Shown: piece after piece, positions 37,149 to 45,913 of the stretch
Layout of the letters: each line of letters opens with the position of its first letter
Numbering within the stretch: the stretch's first letter is position 1
From: Cytobacillus oceanisediminis 2691
GTDB taxonomy: Bacteria; Bacillota; Bacilli; Bacillales; Cytobacillaceae
Assembly (NCBI RefSeq): GCF_000294775.2
Contig: NZ_CP015506.1
Span: 3,881,501-3,945,500 of the forward strand
Length of the DNA stretch: 64,000 bases
Reading direction: 5' to 3'
Notes under the pieces: model-generated
What the model was told of the DNA's origin: nothing
What the model saw: only the letters and a program-made list of their open reading frames with translations
The model's database searches: none
Made by a program: the position numbers and the translations under genes

Positions 37149-38780
37149 TTAGCCTTTCTTTTCACTTTGATTTTGCAGCTGGTCTTCCGGCACCTTAATT
37201 CCGGTTCCGTCCAATGCTGCCTCTATTTCCCTTTTAAGTCCATGCCAGTTTTTGTTAGTGTGTCCGGCTACCCATACTTCTCCATTGACACGGCGCAGCC
37301 AGATTCTTCGATGGTTCCAATAAGACCCCTGTGCAACACCTATCATGAAAATAACACCGCCCAATGCAATAATCCATAGGGTTAAATCTTTTCGGACAGT
37401 CAGAGCCGATACATTTTTAGTATCTATGCCTTTAAATGCCATCTTATATTCATTATCACCAAAAGGTTCAATTGTCTGTCTGATTGCAACGAAGCTAATT
37501 TCGCCATCTGGCTTATCCGGAGTATACATTTTAAAAACAAAGGCAGGATTATTAGGAACTCTGGACTTTGTTATCGGTTCCCCATTTTCATCAAATTCAA
37601 AATCAGGAAAATAGCTGACAACTTCAGCTTTATAGCCATTTCCAAGATCATATACATCCTGAGGATCGTTCAGGTCGACTGTTAAATCACCATATTCTTC
37701 ACCCGTTTTTTTATTGGTCAGGGCAAAGGACATTTTGTTAAGCTCATTAAGCTTGTAATCTACTTGGTATAATGCAAATTTTTCAAACTTCAGAGGGTTA
37801 TTTACCTTAATTTCAAAATCCTTAACTTTCTCGAGATCAGCCTCTTCCCCTGCAACTGTATCTCCCTGTTTTTTATAAAGAGTCACATTGGACTGATAAT
37901 TTTTTGCTACCATTCCTGCTTTATCGATCGCTTCTTCAAACACTTCTTTATCTTTCTCTTTATCGTACATTTCAAGGATGAAGCCATCATTTTTAAGGTA
38001 GTATTCTCCATTGGTTTCAGGAATGACCTTTGTCTCGCCTTCCCGGATCCAGAGTATTTTGTCAACGTACATGCCTGGTACAAAACGCAGCATTCCGCCG
38101 ATTAAAAATATGATAAGCCCTACATGGTTAACGTATGGGCCCCATCTTGAAAAACGTCCCTTCTCGGCAAGGATGTTTCCATCCTCTTCTCTGATGCTGT
38201 ATTTCTTTGATTTTAATTTTTCTTTTGCCATAGTAAATGCCTGATCAGTGTCTTCTGCCTGTGAAACCCCAAAAACCCGCTGGCGCTGGAGATAGCTTTC
38301 ATGACGGCTTACCCTCTGTTTTTTTAGAGCCCTGTACAAAGGGATTACCCTATCCAGACTGCATATTACAAGCGATATGCCGATTGAGGCAATCAAAATC
38401 AAATACCACCATGAGCTGTAAAGGTTATGGAATCCTAAATCATAGTATAATTTGCCTATCCATCCATATTGATCTTCGTAATATTCTTCAGCAGGCATGA
38501 TCGGCGGAATATACATTTCCTGAGGGAGAATCGTTCCTAGGGCTGAAGCAATCAGCGTTATGACAATCAGCCAGACTCCAACCTTTACAGACGAGAAGAA
38601 ATTCCATATTTTATCAATTATGGTTTTGTTATAGGTTTGCGAACGGCGTGCACTACCTTCATACCGCATATCCAGAAGTTTCTTATCTTTTTCTTTTTCT
38701 TCCAATACCTTGCCGCATGACTCACATAGTATCGTTCCTATGGGATTTACATGGCCGCAGTCGCATTTTACTTCTTTCAT
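37149..38780 (-). CDS. resB: Cytochrome c biogenesis protein ResB
   Basis: Membrane partner of ResC in system II cytochrome c maturation, 543 residues. The N-terminus is a small zinc-ribbon-like unit (CDCGHVNP ... CESCGK, residues 7-23), also seen in B. subtilis ResB. Membrane segments follow near 70-92, 125-150 and 215-235. A large extracytoplasmic domain of about 210 residues comes next, and a final segment near 455-475. It lies between resA and resC with short spacing (12 and 19 bases). Confidence 0.95.
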   Translation of the reverse strand: MKEVKCDCGHVNPIGTILCESCGKVLEEKEKDKKLLDMRYEGSARRSQTYNKTIIDKIWNFFSSVKVGVWLIVITLIASALGTILPQEMYIPPIMPAEEYYEDQYGWIGKLYYDLGFHNLYSSWWYLILIASIGISLVICSLDRVIPLYRALKKQRVSRHESYLQRQRVFGVSQAEDTDQAFTMAKEKLKSKKYSIREEDGNILAEKGRFSRWGPYVNHVGLIIFLIGGMLRFVPGMYVDKILWIREGETKVIPETNGEYYLKNDGFILEMYDKEKDKEVFEEAIDKAGMVAKNYQSNVTLYKKQGDTVAGEEADLEKVKDFEIKVNNPLKFEKFALYQVDYKLNELNKMSFALTNKKTGEEYGDLTVDLNDPQDVYDLGNGYKAEVVSYFPDFEFDENGEPITKSRVPNNPAFVFKMYTPDKPDGEISFVAIRQTIEPFGDNEYKMAFKGIDTKNVSALTVRKDLTLWIIALGGVIFMIGVAQGSYWNHRRIWLRRVNGEVWVAGHTNKNWHGLKREIEAALDGTGIKVPEDQLQNQSEKKG

Positions 38781-38799
38781 ATATAAAACTCCCCGTAAC

Positions 38800-39324
38800 T
38801 TATGGTTTAATCTGTTCCATATAGTTCTTGATTGTATCTTCAGTCAACTCTCCTGTAATATACTTGACTACCTTCCCGTCTTTATCGATAAGGAAAGTTG
38901 CAGGAAGAGGATTAATCCCGTAAGCTGATTGAACCTGGGTATTCTTATCAATGACAATCGGGAAAGATAAATCGTAACGCTCAGAAAATTTATTAACTGC
39001 CAAATCTGTTTCTCCTACATTGACAGCCAAAACCTGAACACCCTCATCTTTAAATTGCTTGTATTGGTTGTTCATATATGGCATTTCTTTCTCACAGGGC
39101 TTGCACCATGTTCCCCAAAAGTTCAGGAAAACACCCTGGCCTTCATAATCTGATAACCGGTGTTTATTTCCATCCATGTCTGTCAAAACGAAATCAGGTG
39201 CCTTTTCTCCTACAGCAACCTTTTGAATCTTGTCTTTCGTAAAATTAGCGTATAGCGTATATGCCACGGCAGCACCAAGGACAAGCAATATGACTGTTCT
39301 CATTACCAGACGCTGCTTCTTCAT
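38800..39324 (-). CDS. resA: Thiol-disulfide oxidoreductase ResA
   Basis: Membrane-anchored thioredoxin-like protein that reduces the cysteines of apocytochrome c outside the membrane before haem attachment. The 174-residue product has an N-terminal anchor (about 9-26). The thioredoxin fold follows, with active site WGTWCKPC (CxxC, about residues 74-77) and the cis-proline loop NPLPATFLIDKDG. The B. subtilis active site is CEPC; here it is CKPC, which could shift its reduction potential. Ribosome-binding site AGGAGGG. It is first in resABC. Confidence 0.96.
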   Translation of the reverse strand: MKKQRLVMRTVILLVLGAAVAYTLYANFTKDKIQKVAVGEKAPDFVLTDMDGNKHRLSDYEGQGVFLNFWGTWCKPCEKEMPYMNNQYKQFKDEGVQVLAVNVGETDLAVNKFSERYDLSFPIVIDKNTQVQSAYGINPLPATFLIDKDGKVVKYITGELTEDTIKNYMEQIKP

Positions 39325-39508
39325 AAAAAACTTCCCTCCTAAGGCATCCTTTTCAGATCAAAAATCGTACCTTTAATACGTTAATATGTAACATATGGAA
39401 AAAGAATTTAGCCTCATAGCTGTTTACTATTATAGCATTTTTCATCATACCTATATTGTTAACAAATTATCGTAACTGTGACACTTCTATGAATTTTTAT
39501 TGTGCTCA

Positions 39509-40234
39509 CTATTTCTTCTTCATAGCAAGTGCCCGCAGCTGTTTAACTTCATGGGCAGTAAGTTCTCTCGCATCTCCCGCTGATAAACCCTGCAAAGTAA
39601 GATAGCCGTATCTCTCCCTCTTCAGTTTCAGAACAGGATGGCCAATGGCTTCAAACATCCTTCTAACCTGGCGATTTCGTCCTTCATGGATGCTGATTTC
39701 CACAATGGCTGTCTGTTTTTTCTTATCCATTGATAAAAGTTTGGTTTTAGCAGGCGCTGTTTTTCCATCTTCGAGGACCACTCCTCTTTGAAGGCTTCTC
39801 ATGCTTTCTTTTGAAGGGATGCCTTTTATCTTGGCAACGTAGACTTTTTCAATCTCATTGCTTGGGTGCATTAAAAGATTTGCAAATTCCCCGTCATTGG
39901 TAAGAATGAGAATTCCGGATGTATCGTAATCCAATCTGCCAACAGGGTAAATTCTTTGTTTGATTCCTTCAAAGAAATCCGTGACGACTTTTCTGCCTTT
40001 ATCATCGGAAACGGCAGAAATTACTCCTCTTGGCTTATAGAGAAGGAAATAAACGGGCTCCTCTCTCTCAACTGGAATTCCATCCACTTCAATCCGATCT
40101 GAAGGAGAGACCTTAACTCCCAGTTCCTTCACTGTTTTTCCATTAACCTTTACACGGCCTTCAGCCATTAGCTCTTCCGCTTTTCTTCGCGAAGCAAACC
40201 CAGCATGGGCAATAACCTTCTGCAATCTTTCCAT
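39509..40234 (-). CDS. rluB: 23S rRNA pseudouridine synthase RluB
   Basis: Modifies 23S rRNA at a site near the peptidyl-transferase centre (U2605 in E. coli numbering). The 241-residue enzyme has an N-terminal S4 RNA-binding domain (about 1-60, LQKVIAHAGFASRRKAEELM). The pseudouridine synthase domain carries the catalytic aspartate in GRLDYDTSGILILTN and later HEGRNRQVRRMFEAIGHPV. The ATG at 40234 has GAGGTG six bases upstream. The downstream neighbour is resA, as in B. subtilis. Confidence 0.95.
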   Translation of the reverse strand: MERLQKVIAHAGFASRRKAEELMAEGRVKVNGKTVKELGVKVSPSDRIEVDGIPVEREEPVYFLLYKPRGVISAVSDDKGRKVVTDFFEGIKQRIYPVGRLDYDTSGILILTNDGEFANLLMHPSNEIEKVYVAKIKGIPSKESMRSLQRGVVLEDGKTAPAKTKLLSMDKKKQTAIVEISIHEGRNRQVRRMFEAIGHPVLKLKRERYGYLTLQGLSAGDARELTAHEVKQLRALAMKKK

Positions 40235-40396
40235 ATATGTCACCTCAAAGTTTTATTAACAGTATTTCATACTTTTTCACTCCTACTGAATTATGACATA
40301 ATTCGTCAAGTTTTCAAAGCAAACCATAGTTAAAACAGCTTGCATCAGAAATAGTCTGTAATTACTGAATGTTGGAATTTAGATAAAAATAAAAAA

Positions 40397-40416
40397 AGAC
40401 ACCTAATTAGGTATCT
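40397..40416. terminator. Probable terminator of dacB-spmA-spmB
   Basis: A short palindrome centred on ACCTAATTAGGT with flanking AGA/TCT. It is followed on the minus strand by TTTTTTTATTTTT. It lies 275 bases past the spmB stop, on the far side of repeat A3. Confidence 0.6.
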
Positions 40417-40450
40417 TTTAATTAATAGGATGTTTTGTTTTTAAACTGAT

Positions 40451-40640
40451 ATCCGCTGATTTCCGCTGCGGCTAGTGAATCCGCAGAGAGGAACGATAGC
40501 CTCCTCACGCCGGACATTGGATTTTCTTCTGTGAATTTACACCGCACGAAGAAAATACGAATGCATTTTCGAGGATCAAGTGCTCTCCAGTCCAATCAGC
40601 CCGATGGTTAAACTTCGTTTGCAGTTAAATAGCAACAACC
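40451..40640 (+). repeat. Dispersed repeat family A, copy 3
   Basis: Fills most of the gene-free interval 40244-40691 between rluB and spmB. It starts atccgctgatttccgctgcg, has caccgcacgaagaaaata and attttcgaggatcaagtgct inside, and ends taaatagcaacaacc like copy 1. The remaining bases of the interval are AT-rich and carry the spmB terminator and the rluB promoter region. Confidence 0.8.
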
Positions 40641-40691
40641 TGACTCATCGTTAAGACCCTATATTAAACGCCTTTTATTTTCCATTCTGTT

Positions 40692-41228
40692 TTACATATT
40701 TCCAAAAACAAGTGTTACAATCACTATGGAGGCAATGATGCCTGCCAAATCGGCTAAGAGTCCGACTTTGAGGGCATCTCCCATTTTTTTGATTCCTACC
40801 GCCCCAAAGTAGACCGTCAGTACATAAAAAGTTGTATCTGTACTGCCCTGAAGCACTGAGGCAAGTCTGCCTATGAACGAGTCGGGACCATGGACAGCGA
40901 TTAAATCACTGGTCATTCCCAGAGCTGCAGTACCAGAGATCGGACGGATAATAGCCAGGGGCACGATATCAGGAGGTACTCCAAGGGCATCTAGTCCGGG
41001 CCTGATCAGATCCATAAAATACTCCAGAGCGCCGGAAGCCCTGAAGACCGATATGGCTACAAGCATGCCGACAAGAAACGGAATGATGGATACAGCAATT
41101 TTTATGCCTTCTTTTCCGCCTTCAGTAAAGCTTTCATAGGTAGGAACTTTCTTAAATGTTCCATATATTAATATAAATCCTATTAAAATAGGAATTAACC
41201 AAAGGGAAACAGCTGACACAATCTCCAT
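40692..41228 (-). CDS. spmB: Spore maturation protein SpmB
   Basis: Membrane protein of 178 residues in the nucleoside-recognition-like (gate) family. It is needed with SpmA for full dehydration of the spore core. It has about five membrane segments, with conserved GSTDTTFYVLTVYFGAVGIK near residue 130 and RPISGTAALGM. The start at 41228 has GAGGTTAGG directly upstream, and the resulting length equals the B. subtilis protein. It begins 7 bases after the spmA stop. Confidence 0.95.
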   Translation of the reverse strand: MEIVSAVSLWLIPILIGFILIYGTFKKVPTYESFTEGGKEGIKIAVSIIPFLVGMLVAISVFRASGALEYFMDLIRPGLDALGVPPDIVPLAIIRPISGTAALGMTSDLIAVHGPDSFIGRLASVLQGSTDTTFYVLTVYFGAVGIKKMGDALKVGLLADLAGIIASIVIVTLVFGNM

Positions 41229-41235
41229 CCTAACC

Positions 41236-41823
41236 TCATCCTTTACGCGTTCTTCGATAATAGAAATAACGGTCAATCATTATTGCGGCCAATGTTGAAC
41301 AGAATGTAGCCACTAAAGTGGGACCTACAATATCAGTTGGCGAGGCGGAATTATAATTCATCCGTATTGCAATCACGGTTGTAGGAATTAAAGTAAGACT
41401 TGAAGTATTGATGGCCAGAAAGGTAATCATAGAGCGGCTCGCTTCATTTTTGCCCCCATTCAATTGCTTCAGCTCTTCCATAGCTTTTATACCGAGCGGG
41501 GTAGCTGCGTTTCCAAGACCGAACATATTGGCCATCATGTTTGACAGCATATATCCCATCGCCGGGTGATCACCCGGCACCTCTGGAAATAGCCTTTTCA
41601 CAAGAGGCCGGAATAAGGAAGCAAGCTTCTTCAGCAATCCGGCATCCTCTGCAATTCTCATCATTCCCAGCCAAAAAACGAGTATGCTGATTAGACCGAT
41701 ACATAACGTGACCGCTTCTTTTGCACCATTGAAAATGGCTTCGTTCACTTCGTTTATGGTGCCATTTATCATGGCAAAGACAATGCCTATAGCGGTAAGC
41801 ATTACCCAAATGATATTAACCAT
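41236..41823 (-). CDS. spmA: Spore maturation protein SpmA
   Basis: Membrane protein of 195 residues, homologous to SpmB and acting with it in spore core dehydration. It has about five membrane segments. Conserved marks are LSNMMANMFGLGNAATPLGIKAMEEL (a gate-motif stretch at about 90-115) and SLTLIPTTVIAIR. It overlaps the end of dacB by 8 bases and is followed by spmB, so dacB, spmA and spmB are one coupled operon. Confidence 0.95.
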   Translation of the reverse strand: MVNIIWVMLTAIGIVFAMINGTINEVNEAIFNGAKEAVTLCIGLISILVFWLGMMRIAEDAGLLKKLASLFRPLVKRLFPEVPGDHPAMGYMLSNMMANMFGLGNAATPLGIKAMEELKQLNGGKNEASRSMITFLAINTSSLTLIPTTVIAIRMNYNSASPTDIVGPTLVATFCSTLAAIMIDRYFYYRRTRKG

Positions 41824-42967
41824 TGATCTTCACTCCCGCAATGGAGGTAAAAAGACCCTTAAAGTATTCTAAAAGCGATTTATCTTCTTTTGCTTTATCA
41901 TGCTTGTAATATAAAGGAAGTTTTTTAACAGGCTGATCTTCAAAATACACTGTTGCCTGTCCTATGACTTCAGGCATTGTCCGGCTGTCTTTCCACTCTG
42001 TTTCAGGTTTCTGCAGCTCTATATTAATCTTAAACTTGTCTTTTTCCTCTTTTAAAACAGGGTAGTGGTAGGGATGCTTTAAATAAACTTTGCCTTTATA
42101 ATATTCTTCATCAATATCATCTATAATTCCCTCGGGCAGGACTTCCACAATTTCATAGGTTTTAAAAGCTGTCTCATACATATTAATATGGTCATTCCAG
42201 TCATCGGGTCCGTTTAAGGTTACTGCAATCAGATTAAGGCTGCCTTTGGATGCTGTTGTAACAAGAGTTCTTTTTGCCCTTTTTGTATATCCTGTTTTTC
42301 CCCCGGTGCAATACTCATATAATTCAGTCAGGAGCCTATTTTTATTTTTCCACACCCTGTCCCAGCTTTCATTCGGATTTGGTGCTCTGTGCACCTTTGT
42401 ACCAGCAATCTTTTGGTATGTCTCATTATTCATTGCATACCTGGTCAGCAAAGCCATATCATACGCTGTCGAATAATGGTCTTCATGATCATCCAGACCA
42501 TGGGGATTTGCGAAATGTGTGTTCTTCATGCCAATCTCTTCAGCTTTCTTATTCATTAAAAAGCCGAATCCTTCAAGACTTCCGCCAACATGCTCTGCGA
42601 TTGCAACAGCAGAGTCATTGCCTGAACGAAGCATGAGTCCATAGACCAGATCTTCAAGCTTAATTTTTTCGCCTGCCTTTAGATAAATCGAGGAGCCTTC
42701 CGCTCTGACAGCACGCTCACTTACTTTAACCATGTCGTCCATTTTTCCGGACTCTATAGCCAGAATTGCTGTCATTATTTTTGTAATACTTGCTATTCTC
42801 CTCACTTCATTTGCATCTTTCTGGTAAAGGATACGGCCAGAATCCTGCTCCATTAATATGGCACTCCGGGCACTTACTGAAACAGACGCTTCTGCCTTCT
42901 GAGGAATATTCATCACCATCAACGCGGTGGCCAAAACCATGGCCATCAGCCTTCTAAACCATTTCAT
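41816..42967 (-). CDS. dacB: D-alanyl-D-alanine carboxypeptidase DacB (PBP5*)
   Basis: Penicillin-binding carboxypeptidase made in the mother cell that trims peptide side chains of spore cortex and so sets cortex cross-linking. The 383-residue protein has a signal peptide (residues 1-27). The three serine-penicilloyl motifs are ASITKIMT (SxxK, about residue 60), SGND (SxN, about residue 118) and GGKTGYT (KTG, about residue 222), followed by the beta-rich C-terminal domain. A sigma-E promoter lies about 100 bases upstream. It is first in dacB-spmA-spmB. Confidence 0.96.
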   Translation of the reverse strand: MKWFRRLMAMVLATALMVMNIPQKAEASVSVSARSAILMEQDSGRILYQKDANEVRRIASITKIMTAILAIESGKMDDMVKVSERAVRAEGSSIYLKAGEKIKLEDLVYGLMLRSGNDSAVAIAEHVGGSLEGFGFLMNKKAEEIGMKNTHFANPHGLDDHEDHYSTAYDMALLTRYAMNNETYQKIAGTKVHRAPNPNESWDRVWKNKNRLLTELYEYCTGGKTGYTKRAKRTLVTTASKGSLNLIAVTLNGPDDWNDHINMYETAFKTYEIVEVLPEGIIDDIDEEYYKGKVYLKHPYHYPVLKEEKDKFKINIELQKPETEWKDSRTMPEVIGQATVYFEDQPVKKLPLYYKHDKAKEDKSLLEYFKGLFTSIAGVKING

Positions 42968-43063
42968 TGCACAAAACCCCGTCTCCTTTGTGGAATGTCA
43001 AATTGAGCGAAATACAGGATCCCCCCGCAGAGAGGAGCTCCATGTTTTTCATTTATTTGTACA

Positions 43064-43091
43064 AGTTTATGCAGGACAAGTAGTGATATGA
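43064..43091 (-). promoter_or_regulatory. Sigma-E promoter of dacB-spmA-spmB
   Basis: On the minus strand TCATATC (43085-43091; 6 of 7 to the sigma-E -35) and CATAAACT (43064-43071; 7 of 8 to the -10) are 13 bases apart. They are 97 bases upstream of the dacB start. dacB is sigma-E controlled in B. subtilis. Confidence 0.75.
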
Positions 43092-43145
43092 CTATTAAGT
43101 TTGACTTGTCAGGCGGCTTTGGAAAAGGCTTGTCCATCAAAAATG

Positions 43146-43170
43146 AGGGGAATACTCTTGGTACTCCCCT
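43146..43170. terminator. Probable terminator of sodF
   Basis: AGGGGA-TAC and GTA-TCCCCT pair with a single inner mismatch across a short loop. The minus-strand T-tract is CATTTTTG. The plus side also has a T-run but no gene ends there. Confidence 0.65.
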
Positions 43171-43191
43171 TTTTCTTATTTCTTCTCCTAT

Positions 43192-44082
43192 TTAGAACGG
43201 CTTCCATTTTAACTCAGATGCTTTTAAATACCTGTCTTCTACATCCTTCCAGTTGACAACATTCCACCAACTTTTCACATAATCTCCACGATTATTTTTA
43301 TATTGCAGATAATATGCATGTTCCCATACATCTAAAACCAGCAATGGGATCGTATCCCACTGGGTTAAGAGCATATGTCTTTCCGACTGAAGTATTTCGA
43401 GTCTGCGCGCTCTTGGCGACCAGACCAGTATTGCCCAGCCTACGCCCTCTACCTGTTTGGCTGCTTCAGTGAAATGGTTTTTGAACCTCTCAAAGCTCCC
43501 AAAGTATTTGTTAATTTCTTTGAGGAGTGCCCCAGAAGGTTTTCCTCCGCCCTCAGGGCTCATATTATTCCAGAATATCGTATGCAAATAATGGCCCGAT
43601 CCATGAAAGGCGAGTTCACGGGACCAGTGTTTTACGAGACTGTAGTCATTATTGTCTCTCGCATTTTGAAGCATCACTTCTGCTTTATTCAATCCATCCA
43701 CATAAGATTGATGATGCTTATCATGATGCAGTCTCATAATTTCACCTGAGATATGCGGTTCAAGTGCACTGTAATCATAAGGGAGCGGAGGCAAAAAGTG
43801 CTTACCCGCAGAAATGTACGGTTCATTGATATAGATATTTCCAAGCTGCTGTCTATTAGTAAAATAATTCTCCATATCGGAATGAAGAGTATCTACGTGT
43901 TCCTGCAGCTTTTCCAGGGCTTCAATATCGAGGGGACCGTTTATTCCATCCATAATTTCGGTAAAATGATCCAGCCTTTGCCACAGTTCATCGTTTTGTT
44001 CAACATCCTCCGAGTCTAAGAAATCTCTTAGCTCTTTGTTCCATTTTGTAACTTCCTTGATGTAATCTTCCATTTTACTCAT
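43192..44082 (-). CDS. sodF: Fe/Mn superoxide dismutase with long N-terminal extension (SodF-like)
   Basis: Predicted superoxide dismutase of 296 residues. The catalytic part (about 98-296) has all four metal ligands: the His of MRLHHDKHHQSYV, the His of FHGSGHYLHTIFW, and the Asp and His of DVWEHAYYLQYKN. Ahead of it are about 95 residues of charged helix (EDYIKEVTKWNKELRDFL, EKLQEHVDTLHSDMENYF) that ordinary dismutases lack. Bacillus SodF has a similar extension. The start at 44082 is set by GAGGG seven bases upstream. Single gene between ypuI and dacB. Activity and metal cannot be read directly. Confidence 0.9.
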   Translation of the reverse strand: MSKMEDYIKEVTKWNKELRDFLDSEDVEQNDELWQRLDHFTEIMDGINGPLDIEALEKLQEHVDTLHSDMENYFTNRQQLGNIYINEPYISAGKHFLPPLPYDYSALEPHISGEIMRLHHDKHHQSYVDGLNKAEVMLQNARDNNDYSLVKHWSRELAFHGSGHYLHTIFWNNMSPEGGGKPSGALLKEINKYFGSFERFKNHFTEAAKQVEGVGWAILVWSPRARRLEILQSERHMLLTQWDTIPLLVLDVWEHAYYLQYKNNRGDYVKSWWNVVNWKDVEDRYLKASELKWKPF

Positions 44083-44228
44083 ACAATCCCTCACTCACTT
44101 CTTTTTATAGCTCACTTTCTATTTGTATGAGTGGAAGTTTGTACGTTTTCCAAAGAAAATTGGAAACCTGCATATAAAGTGAAACTTCAATCTTTTACTG
44201 CCCGCTAGACTGCAGTAAACCCGCCCAC

Positions 44229-44256
44229 AAAAAAAAGAACAGCCGCCTGCTGTTCT
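44229..44256 (-). terminator. Intrinsic terminator of ypuI
   Basis: AGAACAGC and GCTGTTCT form a perfect 8-bp stem with a 5-base loop, then TTTTTTT on the minus strand. Confidence 0.92.
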
Positions 44257-44265
44257 TCAACATTC

Positions 44266-44754
44266 CTATTTTGATTGAATCATTTTTGTCCGGTAGTCGG
44301 TTTCGTAATATTCAAGTTCCTCCCGAATCCGCTGGAACTCTCCTTCCAGCTGCCTGAACATTGTTTTTAGGCTGTCAGGAACTTCCTCGTGGAATTGGAT
44401 TGAGTTTTTTCCAGTATATGCTGAACGGCTATTCTCAAACCAGGCATCATTTTTCGGAGAGAAAAACTCTTCAATGCACTGATGGTAAATCCGATATAAT
44501 GTCTTTTCGGCAGCCCCCTTTTGGAAGGGTTCACTTTTTAAAATGATCGTGCAGGTATCAAGCCCTTCTTCACAATAAACCAGGAGTTTTCTGACATGTG
44601 AAAGAATGCTTTTATAATAATTCACATTTCCCTGCTTTTCTGTTTCAAGATCTTTAATCGTTGTATTATTTAAGAAATCTTCAAAAGCGGCAACGCTATT
44701 ACCGAGGAAATTTTTCACATCTTCCATTTGTGATTTAACGATTGAATTCCCCAT
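44266..44754 (-). CDS. ypuI: YpuI family protein (DUF3907)
   Basis: A 162-residue soluble, largely helical protein with motifs FLGNSVAAFEDFLNNTTI near the N-terminus, YCEEGLDTCTIIL and YHQCIEEFFSPKNDAWFENS in the centre. I recognise it as YpuI of B. subtilis, which is found beside scpAB and dacB. No catalytic motif is evident and the function is unknown. It follows the next gene upstream by 31 bases and ends at a strong terminator. Confidence 0.85.
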   Translation of the reverse strand: MGNSIVKSQMEDVKNFLGNSVAAFEDFLNNTTIKDLETEKQGNVNYYKSILSHVRKLLVYCEEGLDTCTIILKSEPFQKGAAEKTLYRIYHQCIEEFFSPKNDAWFENSRSAYTGKNSIQFHEEVPDSLKTMFRQLEGEFQRIREELEYYETDYRTKMIQSK

Positions 44755-44785
44755 CCATTACACCCCCGTATTTATACACTGGCTA

Positions 44786-45205
44786 TTACTGCGGTTGAAC
44801 AATAAAATCTAAAGGTGATCGCAGGTCAAAGGATTTTTTATTCTCCAGCGCTTCAAAAATGGATGGAAGCTTGGAAAAGTCCAGATCCTGAAAATAGGAT
44901 GCAAAATCAGCCTTTGAGTTAAGATAAATTCGTTTGCGATGCCTAAAACCCGGGTTCTTTAATAAACATGAAAGAGCAACAAGATCCTTGAACTGCACCT
45001 CTCTCGAACCAGCAATGAAGACCGGGTCCTGTTCATAGGGTGTGAACTCATTCATGGATTCATCAAAGAAACGGACATATAAAACATGAAAAGTTTTCTC
45101 CTGCCCATCTTCTTCGAACACAATCTCGCTTCTGTTAAAAAAGTCTTCCGAAGTGTTCGGCTTTTCTTTTTCAAGCTCGTATCCAATGCAATGTTTAATC
45201 AGCAA
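44786..45205 (-). CDS. Uncharacterised protein between scpB and ypuI
   Basis: A 139-residue soluble protein I do not recognise. It starts at TTG (MLIKHCIGYELEKEKPNT) with AGGAGGG well placed upstream, so it is very likely translated. Its composition is ordinary, with aromatic-rich stretches (FHVLYVRFFDESMNEFTPYE) and a hydrophilic C-terminus ending DFIVQPQ. There is no signal peptide, membrane segment or cysteine cluster. It is 31 bases upstream of ypuI and probably cotranscribed with it. Confidence 0.75.
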   Translation of the reverse strand: MLIKHCIGYELEKEKPNTSEDFFNRSEIVFEEDGQEKTFHVLYVRFFDESMNEFTPYEQDPVFIAGSREVQFKDLVALSCLLKNPGFRHRKRIYLNSKADFASYFQDLDFSKLPSIFEALENKKSFDLRSPLDFIVQPQ

Positions 45206-45324
45206 GCAAAACCCTCCTATTTCCCCCGACGGTTTTAAGATGATATGTATGACAGCTGTTTTAAAAGGAAAGGGAAAAATATAAATCTATTTTACCACAC
45301 TTCCTATGTAATGTGTCAGAAAAC

Positions 45325-45912
45325 TCAAGAATCTAGCTCCTGGAACTTCTCAAAGAATAAATCTGCCTCTTCCTGGAAGGAATCCTCTTCTTCACTAACC
45401 TTATCGAGGAGCGGCGGAAGCTCTTCTATGCTTTTAAGGCCAAAATAATCAAGGAATTCTTTAGTCGTTCCATACAGGTAGGCCCGCCCTGTTCCTTCTG
45501 CCCGTCCAACTTCTTTAATCAGTACTTTTGCCGATAATGTCTGAAGAGGCCTCTCTGTCTTGACTCCCCTTATCTCTTCAATCTCTGTCCTTGTAATAGG
45601 CTGTCTGTAAGCAATGATTGCCAATGTCTCGAGTGCCGCCTGAGATAAGGAAGCGGACGATGGAGATTCTACCAGCTTTTTTAAATACGCAGAAAACTCT
45701 TTTTTCGTAACCAGCTGAAAAGTCCCTGCCAGTTCAACCACCATAATTCCGCGGCTGCTATTGCTGTAGTCTTCAATAAGGCTGTCCATGATTTCACGGG
45801 CCTGAAGTTCTTCCACCTCCAGAACATGGGCAATTTGCTTTAGGGATAAGCCTTCATCACCGGCTGCAAACAGAAGGCTTTCAGCAATTCCTTTCCAATT
45901 AATAATCTCCAT
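45325..45912 (-). CDS. scpB: Segregation and condensation protein ScpB
   Basis: Subunit of the SMC-ScpA-ScpB condensin that organises and helps segregate the chromosome. The 195-residue protein has two winged-helix domains (about 5-75 and 85-160) with the conserved [21 protein letters not shown] and the RGV motif in [13 protein letters not shown]. An acidic C-terminal tail follows. It starts one base after the scpA stop. Confidence 0.96.
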   Translation of the reverse strand: MEIINWKGIAESLLFAAGDEGLSLKQIAHVLEVEELQAREIMDSLIEDYSNSSRGIMVVELAGTFQLVTKKEFSAYLKKLVESPSSASLSQAALETLAIIAYRQPITRTEIEEIRGVKTERPLQTLSAKVLIKEVGRAEGTGRAYLYGTTKEFLDYFGLKSIEELPPLLDKVSEEEDSFQEEADLFFEKFQELDS

Positions 45913-45913
45913 A

